Assembly: GCA_963726005.1 (NCBI GenBank)
Contig: CAVSAT010000004.1
Coordinates: 62,001-126,000, forward strand
Reading direction: 5' to 3'
Length of the DNA: 64,000 nucleotides
DNA from: Bog-473 sp963726005
Lineage (GTDB): Bacteria > Actinomycetota > Acidimicrobiia > Acidimicrobiales > RAAP-2
The notes beneath the pieces were generated by a model, which did no database searches, was not told the DNA's origin, and saw only the letters and a program-made list of their open reading frames with translations. The translations under genes and the position numbers were made by a program. Shown here one piece after another: positions 16,547 through 26,391 of the stretch (within the stretch, counting starts at the first letter, position 1; every line of letters begins with the position of its first letter).

Positions 16547-17178
16547 CACACCTCAACGAGGACATCCGCGAGCGGGCACAGGAGCTGGTGGCGCTCTACC
16601 CCGAGCCCCGTGCCGCGCTCATCCCGCTGTGCCACCTGGCCCAGGAACAGGACGGCTGGTTGCGCCCCGAGGCGATGACCGAGATCGCCGAGCTCTGCGG
16701 CGTGACCGCGGCAGAGGTGCGCGGCACCGCCAGCTTCTATGACATGTTGCACACCGAGCCCGTCGGCACCTTCGTCCTGTCGGTGTGCACCAACATCGCC
16801 TGCCTGCTCGGCGGCGCGCTCGACCTCCTCGAGCACGCCGAGTCGGTGTTGGGGGTCCGTGCCGGGGGGACGACCGTCGACGGCGTCTTCACCCTCCACG
16901 AGGCCGAGTGCCTGGCCGACTGCGACCGCACACCCTGCGTGCAGGTCAACCACCGCTACGTCGGCGCGCAGACGCCGGAGACCTTCGACGCCCTGCTCGG
17001 TGATCTGCGTTCTGGTGTGCTCTCCGAGACGGTGCCGGCGCACGGCACCCTGGTGCGCGTGCGGCGCAGTGTCGGACTGCAGGCCGACCCGTCCGCCATC
17101 GTCGCCGAGCGGGCGCAGATGGCCGAGGCCCAGGCCGCCCGCGCCAGCGCGGGCGCCTCCGGGGAGGCCAAGGCCTGA
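16543..17178 (+). CDS. nuoE: NADH-quinone oxidoreductase subunit E
   Basis: 24-kDa-type subunit holding the [2Fe-2S] cluster N1a. The 211 residues include the thioredoxin-like fold with SVCTNIAC (C-x4-C) and ECLADC (C-x3-C) as the four ligands, and VRGTASFYDMLH before them. The last 30 residues are Ala/Glu-rich and probably disordered. GTG 16543 overlaps the nuoD stop by 4 bases; the stop shares one base with the nuoF ATG. Confidence 0.95.
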   Translation: MTHLNEDIRERAQELVALYPEPRAALIPLCHLAQEQDGWLRPEAMTEIAELCGVTAAEVRGTASFYDMLHTEPVGTFVLSVCTNIACLLGGALDLLEHAESVLGVRAGGTTVDGVFTLHEAECLADCDRTPCVQVNHRYVGAQTPETFDALLGDLRSGVLSETVPAHGTLVRVRRSVGLQADPSAIVAERAQMAEAQAARASAGASGEAKA

Positions 17179-18482
17179 TGGCCCTCACCGACGCCCCCAA
17201 GATCATCACCTCGCGCCTCGGCTACGAGGACTCGTACACGCTGGAGCGCTACCTCGCCACCGGCGGCTACGAGGGCCTGCGCCAGGCGCTGGCCATGACG
17301 CCCGAGGCGGTCGCGGCCCAGGTCGATGCGGCCAGCCTGCTCGGACGGGGCGGCGCCGGCTTCCCTGCCGGGCGCAAGTGGTCGATGCTGCGCAAGAACC
17401 CCCTCACCTATCTCGTGATCAACGGGGACGAGTCCGAGCCGGCCACGTTCAAGGACCACCTGCTCATTGAGCGCGACCCGCACCAGATTCTCGAGGGCGT
17501 GCTCATCTCGGCCTACGCCCTGCAGGTGAGCCAGGCCTTCATCTACGTGCGCGGCGAGTTCGCGCTCGGGTTGGAGCGCCTACAGACCGCCCTGAACGAG
17601 GCCTACGCCCACCGCGCGGTCGGCGCCGACATCTTCGGCTCGGGCTTCTCAGTCGACGTCGTCGTCCACCCGGGCGCGGGTGCCTATATCTGCGGCGAGG
17701 AGACGGCGCTGCTCGAGTCGCTCGAGGGCAAGCGCGGCTTCCCCCGCATCAAGCCGCCCTATTTCCCCGCTGCCATCGGCCTCTACGGCGAGCCCACCGT
17801 GGTCAACAACGTCGAGACGATGGCCAACATCCCATGGATCGTCAGGAACGGCGGCGCCGCCTTTGCCGCGCTGGGCGCTGGCCGCTCGACCGGGACGCGG
17901 CTGTTCGCGCTGGCCGGCCACGTGCGCCGACCGGGCAACTACGAGCTCGAGATGGTGAAGACGACCTTCCGCGACCTGATCTTCGCGCCGGTGCTCGGCG
18001 GGGGCATCCGCGGCTCCAACACGCTCAAGGCGTTCATCCCGGGCGGCGTGTCGGCCCCGTGGTTCGGTCCCGACCAGGTGGATCTGCCCCTCGGCCAGGA
18101 CGAGGTGGGCGACGCCGGCTCCATGCTCGGCTCCGGTTCGGTCGTCGTGATGGACTCGACGACCTGCATCGTGCGGGCCGCCTGGCGCATCACCAAGTTC
18201 TTCGCGCGCGAGTCGTGCGGGCAGTGCACGCCGTGCCGGGAGGGCTCGGGCTGGCTCGAGCGCATCATGTTCCGAATTGAGAACGGCGCCGGGCGCGAGG
18301 AGGATCTGGACCTCCTCATGGACCTGTGCGACAACATCTCCCCCGGCGTGGCGTGGCCGCCCCAGCAGACCACCATCTGCGTGCTCGGGCCCTCCATCCC
18401 GTCGTCGATCGCCTCGGGCATCCGCATGTTCCGCGACGAGTTCCTCGTGCACGTCAAGGAAGGGGGGTGCCCCTTTGACTGA
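17178..18482 (+). CDS. nuoF: NADH-quinone oxidoreductase subunit F
   Basis: NADH-binding 51-kDa-type subunit with FMN and cluster N3; the entry point of electrons. The 434 residues show GRGGAGFPAGRKWSM (NADH/FMN loop), NGDESEPATFKD, GAGAYICGEETALLES and ESCGQCTPCREGSGW with the following Cys of cluster N3. Start ATG overlaps the nuoE stop by one base (TGATG). Complete and typical. Confidence 0.97.
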   Translation: MALTDAPKIITSRLGYEDSYTLERYLATGGYEGLRQALAMTPEAVAAQVDAASLLGRGGAGFPAGRKWSMLRKNPLTYLVINGDESEPATFKDHLLIERDPHQILEGVLISAYALQVSQAFIYVRGEFALGLERLQTALNEAYAHRAVGADIFGSGFSVDVVVHPGAGAYICGEETALLESLEGKRGFPRIKPPYFPAAIGLYGEPTVVNNVETMANIPWIVRNGGAAFAALGAGRSTGTRLFALAGHVRRPGNYELEMVKTTFRDLIFAPVLGGGIRGSNTLKAFIPGGVSAPWFGPDQVDLPLGQDEVGDAGSMLGSGSVVVMDSTTCIVRAAWRITKFFARESCGQCTPCREGSGWLERIMFRIENGAGREEDLDLLMDLCDNISPGVAWPPQQTTICVLGPSIPSSIASGIRMFRDEFLVHVKEGGCPFD

Positions 18483-21345
18483 CAGGGCGAAGACCGAGCA
18501 GGAGACGGCGGAGCTCACCTTCACCCTCGACGGACGCCCGGTGAAGGCGAAGCCGGGCGAGCTGATCATCGCGGCGGCCGAGCGCGCCGGCACCTACATC
18601 CCGCGCTTCTGCTACCACCCGCGCATGGACCCCGTCGGCATGTGCCGCATGTGCCTCGTCGACGTCGAGGGCCCACGCGGCGCGACCCTGACCCCGGCCT
18701 GCTTCGTCTCGGTCACCGACGGTATGGTCGTCGACACCGCCAACGAGCGGGTCAAGAAGGCCCAGGACGGCGTGCTCGAATTCCTGCTGGCCAACCACCC
18801 GCTGGACTGCCCGGTCTGCGACAAGGGCGGCGAGTGCCCGCTCCAGGACCAGACGCTGGCCTACGGCCCCGGCGAGAGCCGGTTCGTCGAGGAGAAGCGG
18901 CACTTCGAGAAGCCCATCGCCATCTCCGACCTCGTGCTGCTGGACCGCGAGCGCTGCATCCAGTGCGCCCGCTGCACCCGCTTCGCGGCCGAGGTGGCCG
19001 GCGAGGCGCAGATCGACTTCGCGGGCCGCGGCGAGGCGGTCGAGGTCGCCACCTTTCCCACCCAGCCGTTCGAGTCCTACTTCAGCGGCAACACGGTGCA
19101 GATCTGCCCGGTGGGCGCGCTGACCGCCACGCCGTACCGGTTCACCGCGCGGCCGTGGGACCTCGATCAGGTCGAGTCCACCTGCACCGCCTGCTCTGTC
19201 GGATGCCGGGTCGCCGTGCAGTCGTCCCAGAACCGCCTCACCCGGCTGCTCGGCATCGACTCGGAGCCGGTCAATCACGGGTGGCTGTGTGACAAGGGTC
19301 GCTTCATCTACGAGTCGGTCAACGGCGACGAGATCGACGCCGGTCCCCTGCCGAGCGAGTTGGCGGACGAGGCGGTCGACGTCGCGCCGGCCACCGCCTC
19401 CCAGGTCGTGAGCCTCGGCGCGAGCCGCGGCCAGTTCCTCGGCGAGGCCCGCGAGACGGGGCGCTTCGAGCACGGGCGCCTCGTCGAGCCTCGCATCCGC
19501 AAGGAGGGTGAGCTCGTCCCGGTCAGCTGGGGCGAGGCCATCGCCGCGGCGGCGGCCGGTATCGGCGCCGCCAAGGACTCCAGTGGCGCCGGAGCCGTCG
19601 CGCTGATCGGCGGCGCCCGCCTCACCAACGAGTCGGCCTACGCGTGGGCGAAGCTCGCCAAGGGCATCATCGGCACCGACTCGGTCGACGCGCAGCTGGG
19701 CGACGGCCTGCCCGCCGAGGTGGTCCTGGGCCTGCCCCGCGCCACCATCGACGAGGCCTGCGCCGCGCCCGTTCTGGTCACGCTCACGGGCGACCTGCGC
19801 GAGGAGCTCCCCGTCCTGTTCCTGCGCCTGCGCGAGGCGGTGGTGGGTGGCGCGACCGCGCTGATCGAGATCGCGCCCGCCCCGACCGCGCTCAGCGAAC
19901 TGGCCACGGCCACGTTGCGCATCCGCCCCGGCGACGCGCCGGCCATGGCCCGGGCGCTGACCGGCGACGACGCTGCGCTCGGTGGTCTCGGCGCGCACCA
20001 CCTCGGCCCCGCACTGGCCCAGGGTGCGCTCGACGCGGCCCGCCGGCTGTTGGCGGACCACCCCGGCGGCGAGGGCGTGGTGATCGTGGCCGGCCGGGCC
20101 TCCTACGCCGAGTCCGGCGAGGTGACGGCCGATGCGTTGCGCGCCCTCGCCGCTGCGTTGCCCGAGGCCACGTTCCTCCCGGCACTTCGACGGGGCAACG
20201 TGTTCGGCGCCCTCGACATGGGGCTCGCACCGGGGATCCTGCCGGGCCGGGTCAGCCTCGCGGCGGGCCGGGCCCGCTTCACGGCGGCCTGGGGGTCGGT
20301 GCCCGCCGAAGCCGGGCTGTCGACGGCCGACATCCTGGCCTCCATGGCCGGCGAGCGCGACTCGGGCGACCAGGTGCGCGCCCTGGTGTTACTGGGCGCC
20401 GACCCGCTGAGCGACTTCCCCGACCGCGGCGTCGCCGAGAGGGCGCTCGCGGGCGGGCACTTCGTCGTCGCCGTGACCGGCGACCCCTCCGAGTCCGTCG
20501 ACGCGCACGCCCACGTGGTGCTGCCCAGCGCGGTGTCCCACGAGCGGCCCGGCACCACGACCAACCTCGAGGGACGCGTGACGCGCCTCGGTCCCAAGAT
20601 CACGGCGCCCGGATTCGCCTGGCCCGACTGGATGATCGCGACCGAGCTTGCCGCGGCCCTCGGCGCCGACCTGGGTGTCACCCGCTTGAGCGACCTCGTC
20701 GACGAGGTCGCGCTGACCGCGCCCGCCTACGCCGGGCTCAACCAGGAGATGCTGCACCACTACGCGGCGCACGACGGGGTCGTGGTCCCACTCGTGAGCG
20801 GCGACGAGCGCGACCACGAGGTGGAGCCGATCGACCCCATGGCGCTGCCGGGCGTCGAATCGGTGGAGCAGCAGGGCGCGCCGCCCCGCGTGGGCACCGG
20901 CCGCCGGACGCCCGCCATCGCGCGCACCGCCGAGTTGGGCCCGCTCCCGCCCCTGCTCTCGGGGCCCGGTCCCGGACCCTCCGAGCCGCTGCGCATCCCC
21001 AAGGACGACAACTACACCCTGCGCCTCGTGGCGGGACGCCGCCTCTACGACGCCGGCAGCTCCATGACGGGCTCGCCCTCGCTCACGCCGCTGGTCCCTG
21101 CCCTCGTGGCCCGCGCCAATCCCTACGACCTCGATCGCCTGGGCGCGGTCGACCGGCGACCGCGTGAAGGTGCGCTCGGCAAGGGGGAGCTCGTCCTGCC
21201 CGCCCAGGCCGACGAGGGCGTGGCCCGGGGCGTGGTCGCCATCGACTTCAACGTCCCCGGCGGCGAGAGCGCGCGCGGCAATGCGGTGGCCACCCTCATC
21301 GACAGCCGCCAGTTGGTGACCGACGTGCGACTGGAGTCGGTGTGA
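18475..21345 (+). CDS. nuoG: NADH-quinone oxidoreductase subunit G
   Basis: 75-kDa-type subunit of the peripheral arm. The N-terminal ferredoxin region has CYHPRMDPVGMCRMC ([2Fe-2S] N1b), HPLDCPVCDKGGEC (His/Cys cluster N5) and CIQCARC (N4). CTACSVGC with a later Cys in WLCDKGRF provides the extra N7 cluster ligands. The rest is molybdopterin-oxidoreductase-like without an obvious cofactor site. At 956 residues it is slightly longer than average. No ATG or GTG is available, so TTG 18475, preceded by AAGGAAGGGGGG, is the likely start; it overlaps nuoF by 8 bases. Confidence 0.93.
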   Translation: MTDRAKTEQETAELTFTLDGRPVKAKPGELIIAAAERAGTYIPRFCYHPRMDPVGMCRMCLVDVEGPRGATLTPACFVSVTDGMVVDTANERVKKAQDGVLEFLLANHPLDCPVCDKGGECPLQDQTLAYGPGESRFVEEKRHFEKPIAISDLVLLDRERCIQCARCTRFAAEVAGEAQIDFAGRGEAVEVATFPTQPFESYFSGNTVQICPVGALTATPYRFTARPWDLDQVESTCTACSVGCRVAVQSSQNRLTRLLGIDSEPVNHGWLCDKGRFIYESVNGDEIDAGPLPSELADEAVDVAPATASQVVSLGASRGQFLGEARETGRFEHGRLVEPRIRKEGELVPVSWGEAIAAAAAGIGAAKDSSGAGAVALIGGARLTNESAYAWAKLAKGIIGTDSVDAQLGDGLPAEVVLGLPRATIDEACAAPVLVTLTGDLREELPVLFLRLREAVVGGATALIEIAPAPTALSELATATLRIRPGDAPAMARALTGDDAALGGLGAHHLGPALAQGALDAARRLLADHPGGEGVVIVAGRASYAESGEVTADALRALAAALPEATFLPALRRGNVFGALDMGLAPGILPGRVSLAAGRARFTAAWGSVPAEAGLSTADILASMAGERDSGDQVRALVLLGADPLSDFPDRGVAERALAGGHFVVAVTGDPSESVDAHAHVVLPSAVSHERPGTTTNLEGRVTRLGPKITAPGFAWPDWMIATELAAALGADLGVTRLSDLVDEVALTAPAYAGLNQEMLHHYAAHDGVVVPLVSGDERDHEVEPIDPMALPGVESVEQQGAPPRVGTGRRTPAIARTAELGPLPPLLSGPGPGPSEPLRIPKDDNYTLRLVAGRRLYDAGSSMTGSPSLTPLVPALVARANPYDLDRLGAVDRRPREGALGKGELVLPAQADEGVARGVVAIDFNVPGGESARGNAVATLIDSRQLVTDVRLESV

Positions 21346-22628
21346 TCGCCCATCTCCTCGCCATCGCCGGCGCACCGGTGCTGACGCACAGTGCGGACAG
21401 CGGGAACGGGGACCCGCTCTACTTCTTCGGACTGAACTGGCAGGTCTGGCTCATCACGATCATCAAGTGCCTGGTGGCCTTTGTCGCGCTGCTGGTCGCC
21501 ACCGCCTTAATGATCTGGTTCGAGCGCAAGGTCATCTCGGACATGCAGAGCCGGGTCGGACCGAACCGGGCGGGTCCGTGGGGTCTCCTCCAGACGCTGG
21601 CCGACGGGACCAAGCTCATCTTCAAGGAGGACCTGCTGCCCAACCGCGCCGACACCTTCGTCTTCAAGCTGGCGCCGTTCCTGTCGGTCATCCCGGCCGT
21701 GCTGATCTTCACCGTGGTCCCGGTCGGCGGCGTCATCACCATCGGCAGCCATACCTTCGAGCTCCAGGTGGCGGACCCGCCCGTGGGGATCCTGCTCGTG
21801 CTGGCCATGTCGGGCATCGCGGTCTACGGCGTCATGCTGGCCGGCTGGTCCTCGGGTTCGAAGTACCCGCTGCTTGGTTCGGTCCGGGCCTCGGCCCAGG
21901 TGATCTCCTACGAGGCTGCGCTCGGGATGACGACGGTGATGGTCGTCCTGGTGACCGGCTCGCTCTCCACCCGCGCCATCGTGGCGTCGCAGTCGAACGG
22001 GTTCTGGAACTGGAACCTGATCCGGCTCGGCTTCCTACCCTTCGTCTTCTTCATGATCGCCATCACGGCCGAGCTGACCCGCCCACCCTTCGACCTGACC
22101 GAGGCCGATACGGAACTCGTCGGCGGTTTCCACACCGAGTATTCCTCCATCCGCTTCGGGCTCTTTTACCTGGCCGAGTTCATGAACACCATCACGATGT
22201 CGGCCATCGTGGTGACGCTCTTCTTCGGCGGGCCCAACGGCTACATCTTCCACATCCCGGGCGCCACCATCTACATGCCGATCATCTACTTCTTGTTGAA
22301 GACGGTCGCGTTCTGCTTCATCTACGTCTGGTTCCGCGCCGCGCTGCCGCGCCTGCGCTACGACCAGCTCATGGACCTCGGCTGGAAGCGCCTCATCCCG
22401 CTCACGCTGGGCTGGCTGCTGCTGGTGGCCGCCATCGTCGCCTGGGGCTGGGGCGGCCTCATCCTGGTGCCGGTGGTGGTGCTGGCCTCGGTCTTGCTGT
22501 TCCGGGCCAATCACCTCGGCCGGGGCCGCAGCGAGGAGGACGTCATCATCCCGGTGATCGGAAGCCGTGTGACGCGGGCCCCCCGGCTGGCGCCGGTGGA
22601 GCCGACGCCGGGAGGGGAGCTCTCGTGA
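21342..22628 (+). CDS. nuoH: NADH-quinone oxidoreductase subunit H
   Basis: Membrane subunit at the junction of the two arms, lining the quinone tunnel. The 428 residues have about eight or nine membrane helices, with WFERKVISDMQSRVGPNRAGP and DGTKLIFKED in the first loop and AELTRPPFDLTEADTELVGG in the conserved acidic loop. The C-terminal hydrophilic tail of about 30 residues is an actinobacterial feature. Overlaps nuoG and nuoI as GTGA. Confidence 0.97.
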   Translation: MIAHLLAIAGAPVLTHSADSGNGDPLYFFGLNWQVWLITIIKCLVAFVALLVATALMIWFERKVISDMQSRVGPNRAGPWGLLQTLADGTKLIFKEDLLPNRADTFVFKLAPFLSVIPAVLIFTVVPVGGVITIGSHTFELQVADPPVGILLVLAMSGIAVYGVMLAGWSSGSKYPLLGSVRASAQVISYEAALGMTTVMVVLVTGSLSTRAIVASQSNGFWNWNLIRLGFLPFVFFMIAITAELTRPPFDLTEADTELVGGFHTEYSSIRFGLFYLAEFMNTITMSAIVVTLFFGGPNGYIFHIPGATIYMPIIYFLLKTVAFCFIYVWFRAALPRLRYDQLMDLGWKRLIPLTLGWLLLVAAIVAWGWGGLILVPVVVLASVLLFRANHLGRGRSEEDVIIPVIGSRVTRAPRLAPVEPTPGGELS

Positions 22629-23539
22629 GCGCAGGCGACGAGGCCAAGGACCAGCTCTCGTTCCTCGGCGGGTTCAAGCTCACGTTCCAGCACCTGACCC
22701 GCCCCCGGGTCACCACCCAGTACCCGGAGGAGAAGAAGCCCAAGTTCCCGCGCCTGCACGGCCGCCACGTCCTCAACCGCTACGAGGACGGCATGGAGAA
22801 GTGCATCGGCTGCGAGCTCTGCGCCGGCGTGTGCCCGGCCGACTGCATCTACGTGCGCGGGCTCGACAACCCGCCCGACCATCCCGTCTCGCCGGGGGAG
22901 CGGTACGGCTTCGTGTACGAGATCAACTTCTTGCGCTGCATCCACTGCGACATGTGTGTCGAGGCGTGCCCCACCGAGGCCATCACCGAGTCCAAGCTCT
23001 TCGAGTTCTCCTTCACCAATCGCTCCGACGCCATCTACACGAAGGACGAGTTGCTGGTGGACGACGACGGACTCCCCAAGAAGCTCCCCTGGGAGGACTG
23101 GCGGGAGGGCGACGACCTGATGACGAGCGGCTGGATGCGCGCCACGTCCCCGTCCGGCAGCGCCGCCTACGAGGGCGAGGTGCAGTGGTCGGGTGAGCTC
23201 GGCTACGGCGTGCGCCAGCCCGAGGGGGGCCAGTCGGGCCGTCGCGACGACGAGGCGACGGGCACCAAGCCGCTGCGCGAGGTGCTCGAGCGCCACCTGC
23301 TCGACGAGGACATCCCGCTGGCCCACCGTGGCATGCAGGGACGCGTCTGGCGGGCCAGGGAGGGCGCCGCTCGCAACCGCAAGAAGATGGAGGCGACGCG
23401 GTCTCGCATGAAGGAGCTGCGGGCGGGGCGCAAGGCGGCCAAGGCCGAGGCCAAGGCGGCCGCGGCCGACGCCCGGGCGCACGAAGCAGAGGCCAAGGCT
23501 CATGACGCGGACAAGGCCTTTTACCGGGGGAGCGACTGA
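22625..23539 (+). CDS. nuoI: NADH-quinone oxidoreductase subunit I with long charged C-terminal extension
   Basis: Ferredoxin-like subunit with two [4Fe-4S] clusters (N6a, N6b). The ligands are CIGCELCAGVC (residues 60-70) and CIHCDMCVEAC (105-115), each followed by Pro. The conserved core ends near residue 145, yet the protein is 304 residues long. The extra 160 residues include an acidic linker and, from about 245, an Arg/Lys/Ala/Glu-rich stretch with coiled-coil character ending in AFYRGSD. The reading frame is unbroken to the stop, and nuoJ begins 3 bases later, so the extension is not an assembly artefact of a neighbouring gene. Confidence 0.94.
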   Translation: MSAGDEAKDQLSFLGGFKLTFQHLTRPRVTTQYPEEKKPKFPRLHGRHVLNRYEDGMEKCIGCELCAGVCPADCIYVRGLDNPPDHPVSPGERYGFVYEINFLRCIHCDMCVEACPTEAITESKLFEFSFTNRSDAIYTKDELLVDDDGLPKKLPWEDWREGDDLMTSGWMRATSPSGSAAYEGEVQWSGELGYGVRQPEGGQSGRRDDEATGTKPLREVLERHLLDEDIPLAHRGMQGRVWRAREGAARNRKKMEATRSRMKELRAGRKAAKAEAKAAAADARAHEAEAKAHDADKAFYRGSD

Positions 23540-23542
23540 CCC

Positions 23543-24169
23543 ATGCTGCACGCCTCCCTGCTCGTGGCTTCCACGCGCCCGACCTGGCCCGACATCCTGG
23601 TCTTCGCCGCCGCGGCGGCGGTGATCCTGGTCGGCGCCGTCGGTGTCGTCACCTCGCACAACCCCGTGCACGCCGCCCTGAGCCTCGTCATGACGCTGTT
23701 CGGCGTCGCGGTCCTCTTCATTGAGCAGCAGGCGGACTTCCTGGCCGCCGTGCAGATCATCGTCTACGCCGGCGCCATCGTCGTCCTCTTCCTCTTCGTC
23801 ATCATGTTCCTCGGCGTCGACCGCAGTGAGGACATCAACGTCGAGCCGCTGATCGGCCAGCGCCCGCTGGCCTTCGCGTTCTCGGCCATCACGCTCGGGG
23901 GCGTGTTGGCCATGGCGGCCACCGCACACTGGGTCACCGGCGCGCAACAGGTGGTCGGGCCGATCCAGGGGCACGTCGCCGGCCCCAACTCACCGGCGGG
24001 CGAGCCGGCCCAGCTGGGCAAGCAGCTCTTCACCACCTACCTGTTCGCGTTCGAGGCCACGGCCGCCCTCCTGGTCATCGCCGTGGTGGGCGCCGTCGTC
24101 CTGGCGCGCCGCCCGCCGACCGTCCACGCCGACCAGGAGGACACCACCGAGAGCGAGCTGTCGGCGTGA
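23543..24169 (+). CDS. nuoJ: NADH-quinone oxidoreductase subunit J
   Basis: Membrane subunit of complex I with five predicted helices across 208 residues. NPVHAALSLVMTLFGVAVLF and VQIIVYAGAIVVLFLFVIM are the family signatures, with the pi-bulge helix in the latter. Overlaps nuoK by 4 bases (GTGA). Confidence 0.95.
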   Translation: MLHASLLVASTRPTWPDILVFAAAAAVILVGAVGVVTSHNPVHAALSLVMTLFGVAVLFIEQQADFLAAVQIIVYAGAIVVLFLFVIMFLGVDRSEDINVEPLIGQRPLAFAFSAITLGGVLAMAATAHWVTGAQQVVGPIQGHVAGPNSPAGEPAQLGKQLFTTYLFAFEATAALLVIAVVGAVVLARRPPTVHADQEDTTESELSA

Positions 24170-24471
24170 GCCTCTCGGGAGCCTGGTACCTGGGCCTCGC
24201 CGCCATCGTCTTCACCATCGGGGCGATCGGTCTCCTGGTGCGGCGCAACGTCCTGATCATGTTCATGTGCATCGAGCTGATGCTCAACGCGGCCAACCTC
24301 ACCTTCGTCACCTTCGCCCGCATGCTGCACGACATCGGAGGCCAGGCCGTCGTCTTCTTCGTGCTCGTCGTGGCGGCCGCCGAGGTCGTGGTCGGCCTCG
24401 GGATCGTCGTGACGAACTACCGTCGCCGGGCCACCACGGTGGCGGACGACCTGGACTCGCTGAAGGGCTGA
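24166..24471 (+). CDS. nuoK: NADH-quinone oxidoreductase subunit K
   Basis: Small membrane subunit (101 residues, three helices). The two conserved membrane glutamates are in MFMCIELMLNAANL and VVAAAEVVVGLGIVV, both needed for proton translocation in the family. GTG 24166 overlaps nuoJ. Confidence 0.96.
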   Translation: MSLSGAWYLGLAAIVFTIGAIGLLVRRNVLIMFMCIELMLNAANLTFVTFARMLHDIGGQAVVFFVLVVAAAEVVVGLGIVVTNYRRRATTVADDLDSLKG

Positions 24472-24474
24472 TCC

Positions 24475-26391
24475 GTGGTCCACGCCGCCTACCTCATGCT
24501 GCTGTTCCCCCTGGCGGGGTTCCTCTTCCTGGTCGCATTCGGTCGGCGCATCGGCGATCCGGTCGCGGGCTGGGTGGGCACCGTCGCCGTGACCGCCGCG
24601 TTCGTCGTGGCCTGCATCGTGCTGGCGGGCCTCATCGCCCTGCCCGCGGATCACCGCGTCGTGGTCCACACCTACTTCACCTGGTTCAGCTCCGGAGGCC
24701 TCTCGGTGCCCGTCGGCACCCTGGTGGACCCGCTCTCGATGACCATGTGCATGTTCGTCACCGGGGTCAGCGCGCTCATCCACCTGTATTCCATCGGCTA
24801 CATGAAGAGCGACCGCGACTACTCGAAGTTCTTCATCTACCTGAACCTGTTCGTCTTCTCCATGCTCCTGCTGGTGCTGGCGGACAACCTGCTGCTCACC
24901 TTCGTGGGGTGGGAGGGCGTGGGCGTCTGCTCCTACTTCCTGGTGGCCTTCTGGTTCCAGCGCGAGTCGGCCGCCTCGGCGGGCAAGAAGGCCTTCATCT
25001 ACAACCGCATCGGCGACGCCGGGTTCCTGCTCGCCATCTTCTTGATCTTCGAGAAGACGGGGACGATCCAGTACGAGAGCGGGCCGGGTGGCGGCATCTT
25101 CGGGCAGCTCTCGCACCTGGGCGGCGGCACGGCCACGGCCGCCGTGCTGCTTCTCTTCCTGGCCGCCACCGGGAAGTCGGCCCAGATCCCGCTGTTCAAC
25201 TGGCTGCCCGACGCCATGGAGGGCCCCACCCCGGTCTCCGCGTTGATTCACGCGGCCACCATGGTCACGGCCGGGGTATACCTGCTGTGCCGGATGAACC
25301 CGCTGCTGCACCTGACGACGCCGGGCACGGAGGTGATCGCCACCATCGGCGCGGTGACCGCGTTCGTGGCGGCGACCATCGCGTGCGCGCAACAGGACAT
25401 CAAGAAGGTCTTGGCCTTCTCGACGGTCTCGCAGATCGGCTACATGGTGCTGGCCGTCGGCACCGGTGCCTACATCGCGGCCGTCTTCCTCATGGTCATG
25501 CACGCGTTCTTCAAGGGACTGCTCTTCCTCGGCGCCGGCTCGGTCATCCACGGGCTCGAGGACGAGCAGGACCTCAAGCGCATGGGCGCCCTCCGCCGCT
25601 ACATGAAGTGGACGACCGTCACCTTCACCATCGGCTTCCTGGCCATCGCCGGCATCCCGCCGCTCTCGGGCTTCTGGGCCAAGGGCGACGTGCTCGACAA
25701 CGCGTTCGCCCACTACAAGGTGCTGTGGGCCATCGGGTTGGTCACCGCGGTGCTCACCGCGTACTACATGAGCCGGCTGGAGATCCTCGCCTTCGGCGGT
25801 GAGCCCCGCTTCGACAAGCCCGGCCGGAACGGCGAGCCGCCCCTGCACACACCGCACGAGTCGCCCTGGGTCATGCGCCTGCCGCTCGTCGTCCTCGCCG
25901 TCTTCGCCTTCTTCGGCGGCGTCCTCGACCTGCCCTGGGTGCACACCCACAACCTCGCGAGCTGGCTGGCCCCGGTGTTCAGCGGCACGCTCTACAACGA
26001 CAACCTCACCGGCGGGGCCGAGTGGGCGCTCGCGCTCACCGACATCGCCGCCGCGCTGATCGGCGTCATCGTGGCGGCGTGGCTCTGGCGGGGCGCGACG
26101 GTGGACAAGCCCGCCCTCGAGCCGGCCTTCCTGCAGCGGGTCTGGTACTGGGACGACTTCTACGACGCGGTCCTCGGGCGGCCGAGCCAGCGCCTGGCCA
26201 CGTTCTGCGCCTGGGTGGTCGACGCCCGGGTGATCGACGGTGCGGTCAACGGCACGGCACACCTGGTCAAGGTGTCCGGCACGGCGGCCCGCAAGCTGCA
26301 GACCGGCTACGCCCGTAACTACGCGCTCGGAATCGCACTCGGAATGGCCCTGATCATCGCTTTCATGCTGAGCCGGACGTGGTGGGGATGA
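24475..26391 (+). CDS. nuoL: NADH-quinone oxidoreductase subunit L
   Basis: Antiporter-like proton-pumping subunit with the long lateral helix at the C-terminus. The 638 residues include LTFVGWEGVGVCSYFLV (key Glu), NRIGDAGFLLAIF, GKSAQIPLFNWLPDAMEGPTP (Lys in the channel) and LIHAATMVTAGVYLL. GTG 24475 is 3 bases after the nuoK stop. It overlaps the nuoM start as ATGA. Confidence 0.97.
   Translation: MVHAAYLMLLFPLAGFLFLVAFGRRIGDPVAGWVGTVAVTAAFVVACIVLAGLIALPADHRVVVHTYFTWFSSGGLSVPVGTLVDPLSMTMCMFVTGVSALIHLYSIGYMKSDRDYSKFFIYLNLFVFSMLLLVLADNLLLTFVGWEGVGVCSYFLVAFWFQRESAASAGKKAFIYNRIGDAGFLLAIFLIFEKTGTIQYESGPGGGIFGQLSHLGGGTATAAVLLLFLAATGKSAQIPLFNWLPDAMEGPTPVSALIHAATMVTAGVYLLCRMNPLLHLTTPGTEVIATIGAVTAFVAATIACAQQDIKKVLAFSTVSQIGYMVLAVGTGAYIAAVFLMVMHAFFKGLLFLGAGSVIHGLEDEQDLKRMGALRRYMKWTTVTFTIGFLAIAGIPPLSGFWAKGDVLDNAFAHYKVLWAIGLVTAVLTAYYMSRLEILAFGGEPRFDKPGRNGEPPLHTPHESPWVMRLPLVVLAVFAFFGGVLDLPWVHTHNLASWLAPVFSGTLYNDNLTGGAEWALALTDIAAALIGVIVAAWLWRGATVDKPALEPAFLQRVWYWDDFYDAVLGRPSQRLATFCAWVVDARVIDGAVNGTAHLVKVSGTAARKLQTGYARNYALGIALGMALIIAFMLSRTWWG

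Noticed and set aside
24037..26262. 741-residue open frame on the minus strand across nuoK and nuoL
   Set aside because: It is antisense to strongly conserved complex I genes and is rich in His, Glu, Asp and Arg, which is what the complement of G/C-ending codons yields. Several similar frames (for example 27692-29419 minus, 1499-3316 minus) were dismissed on the same grounds.
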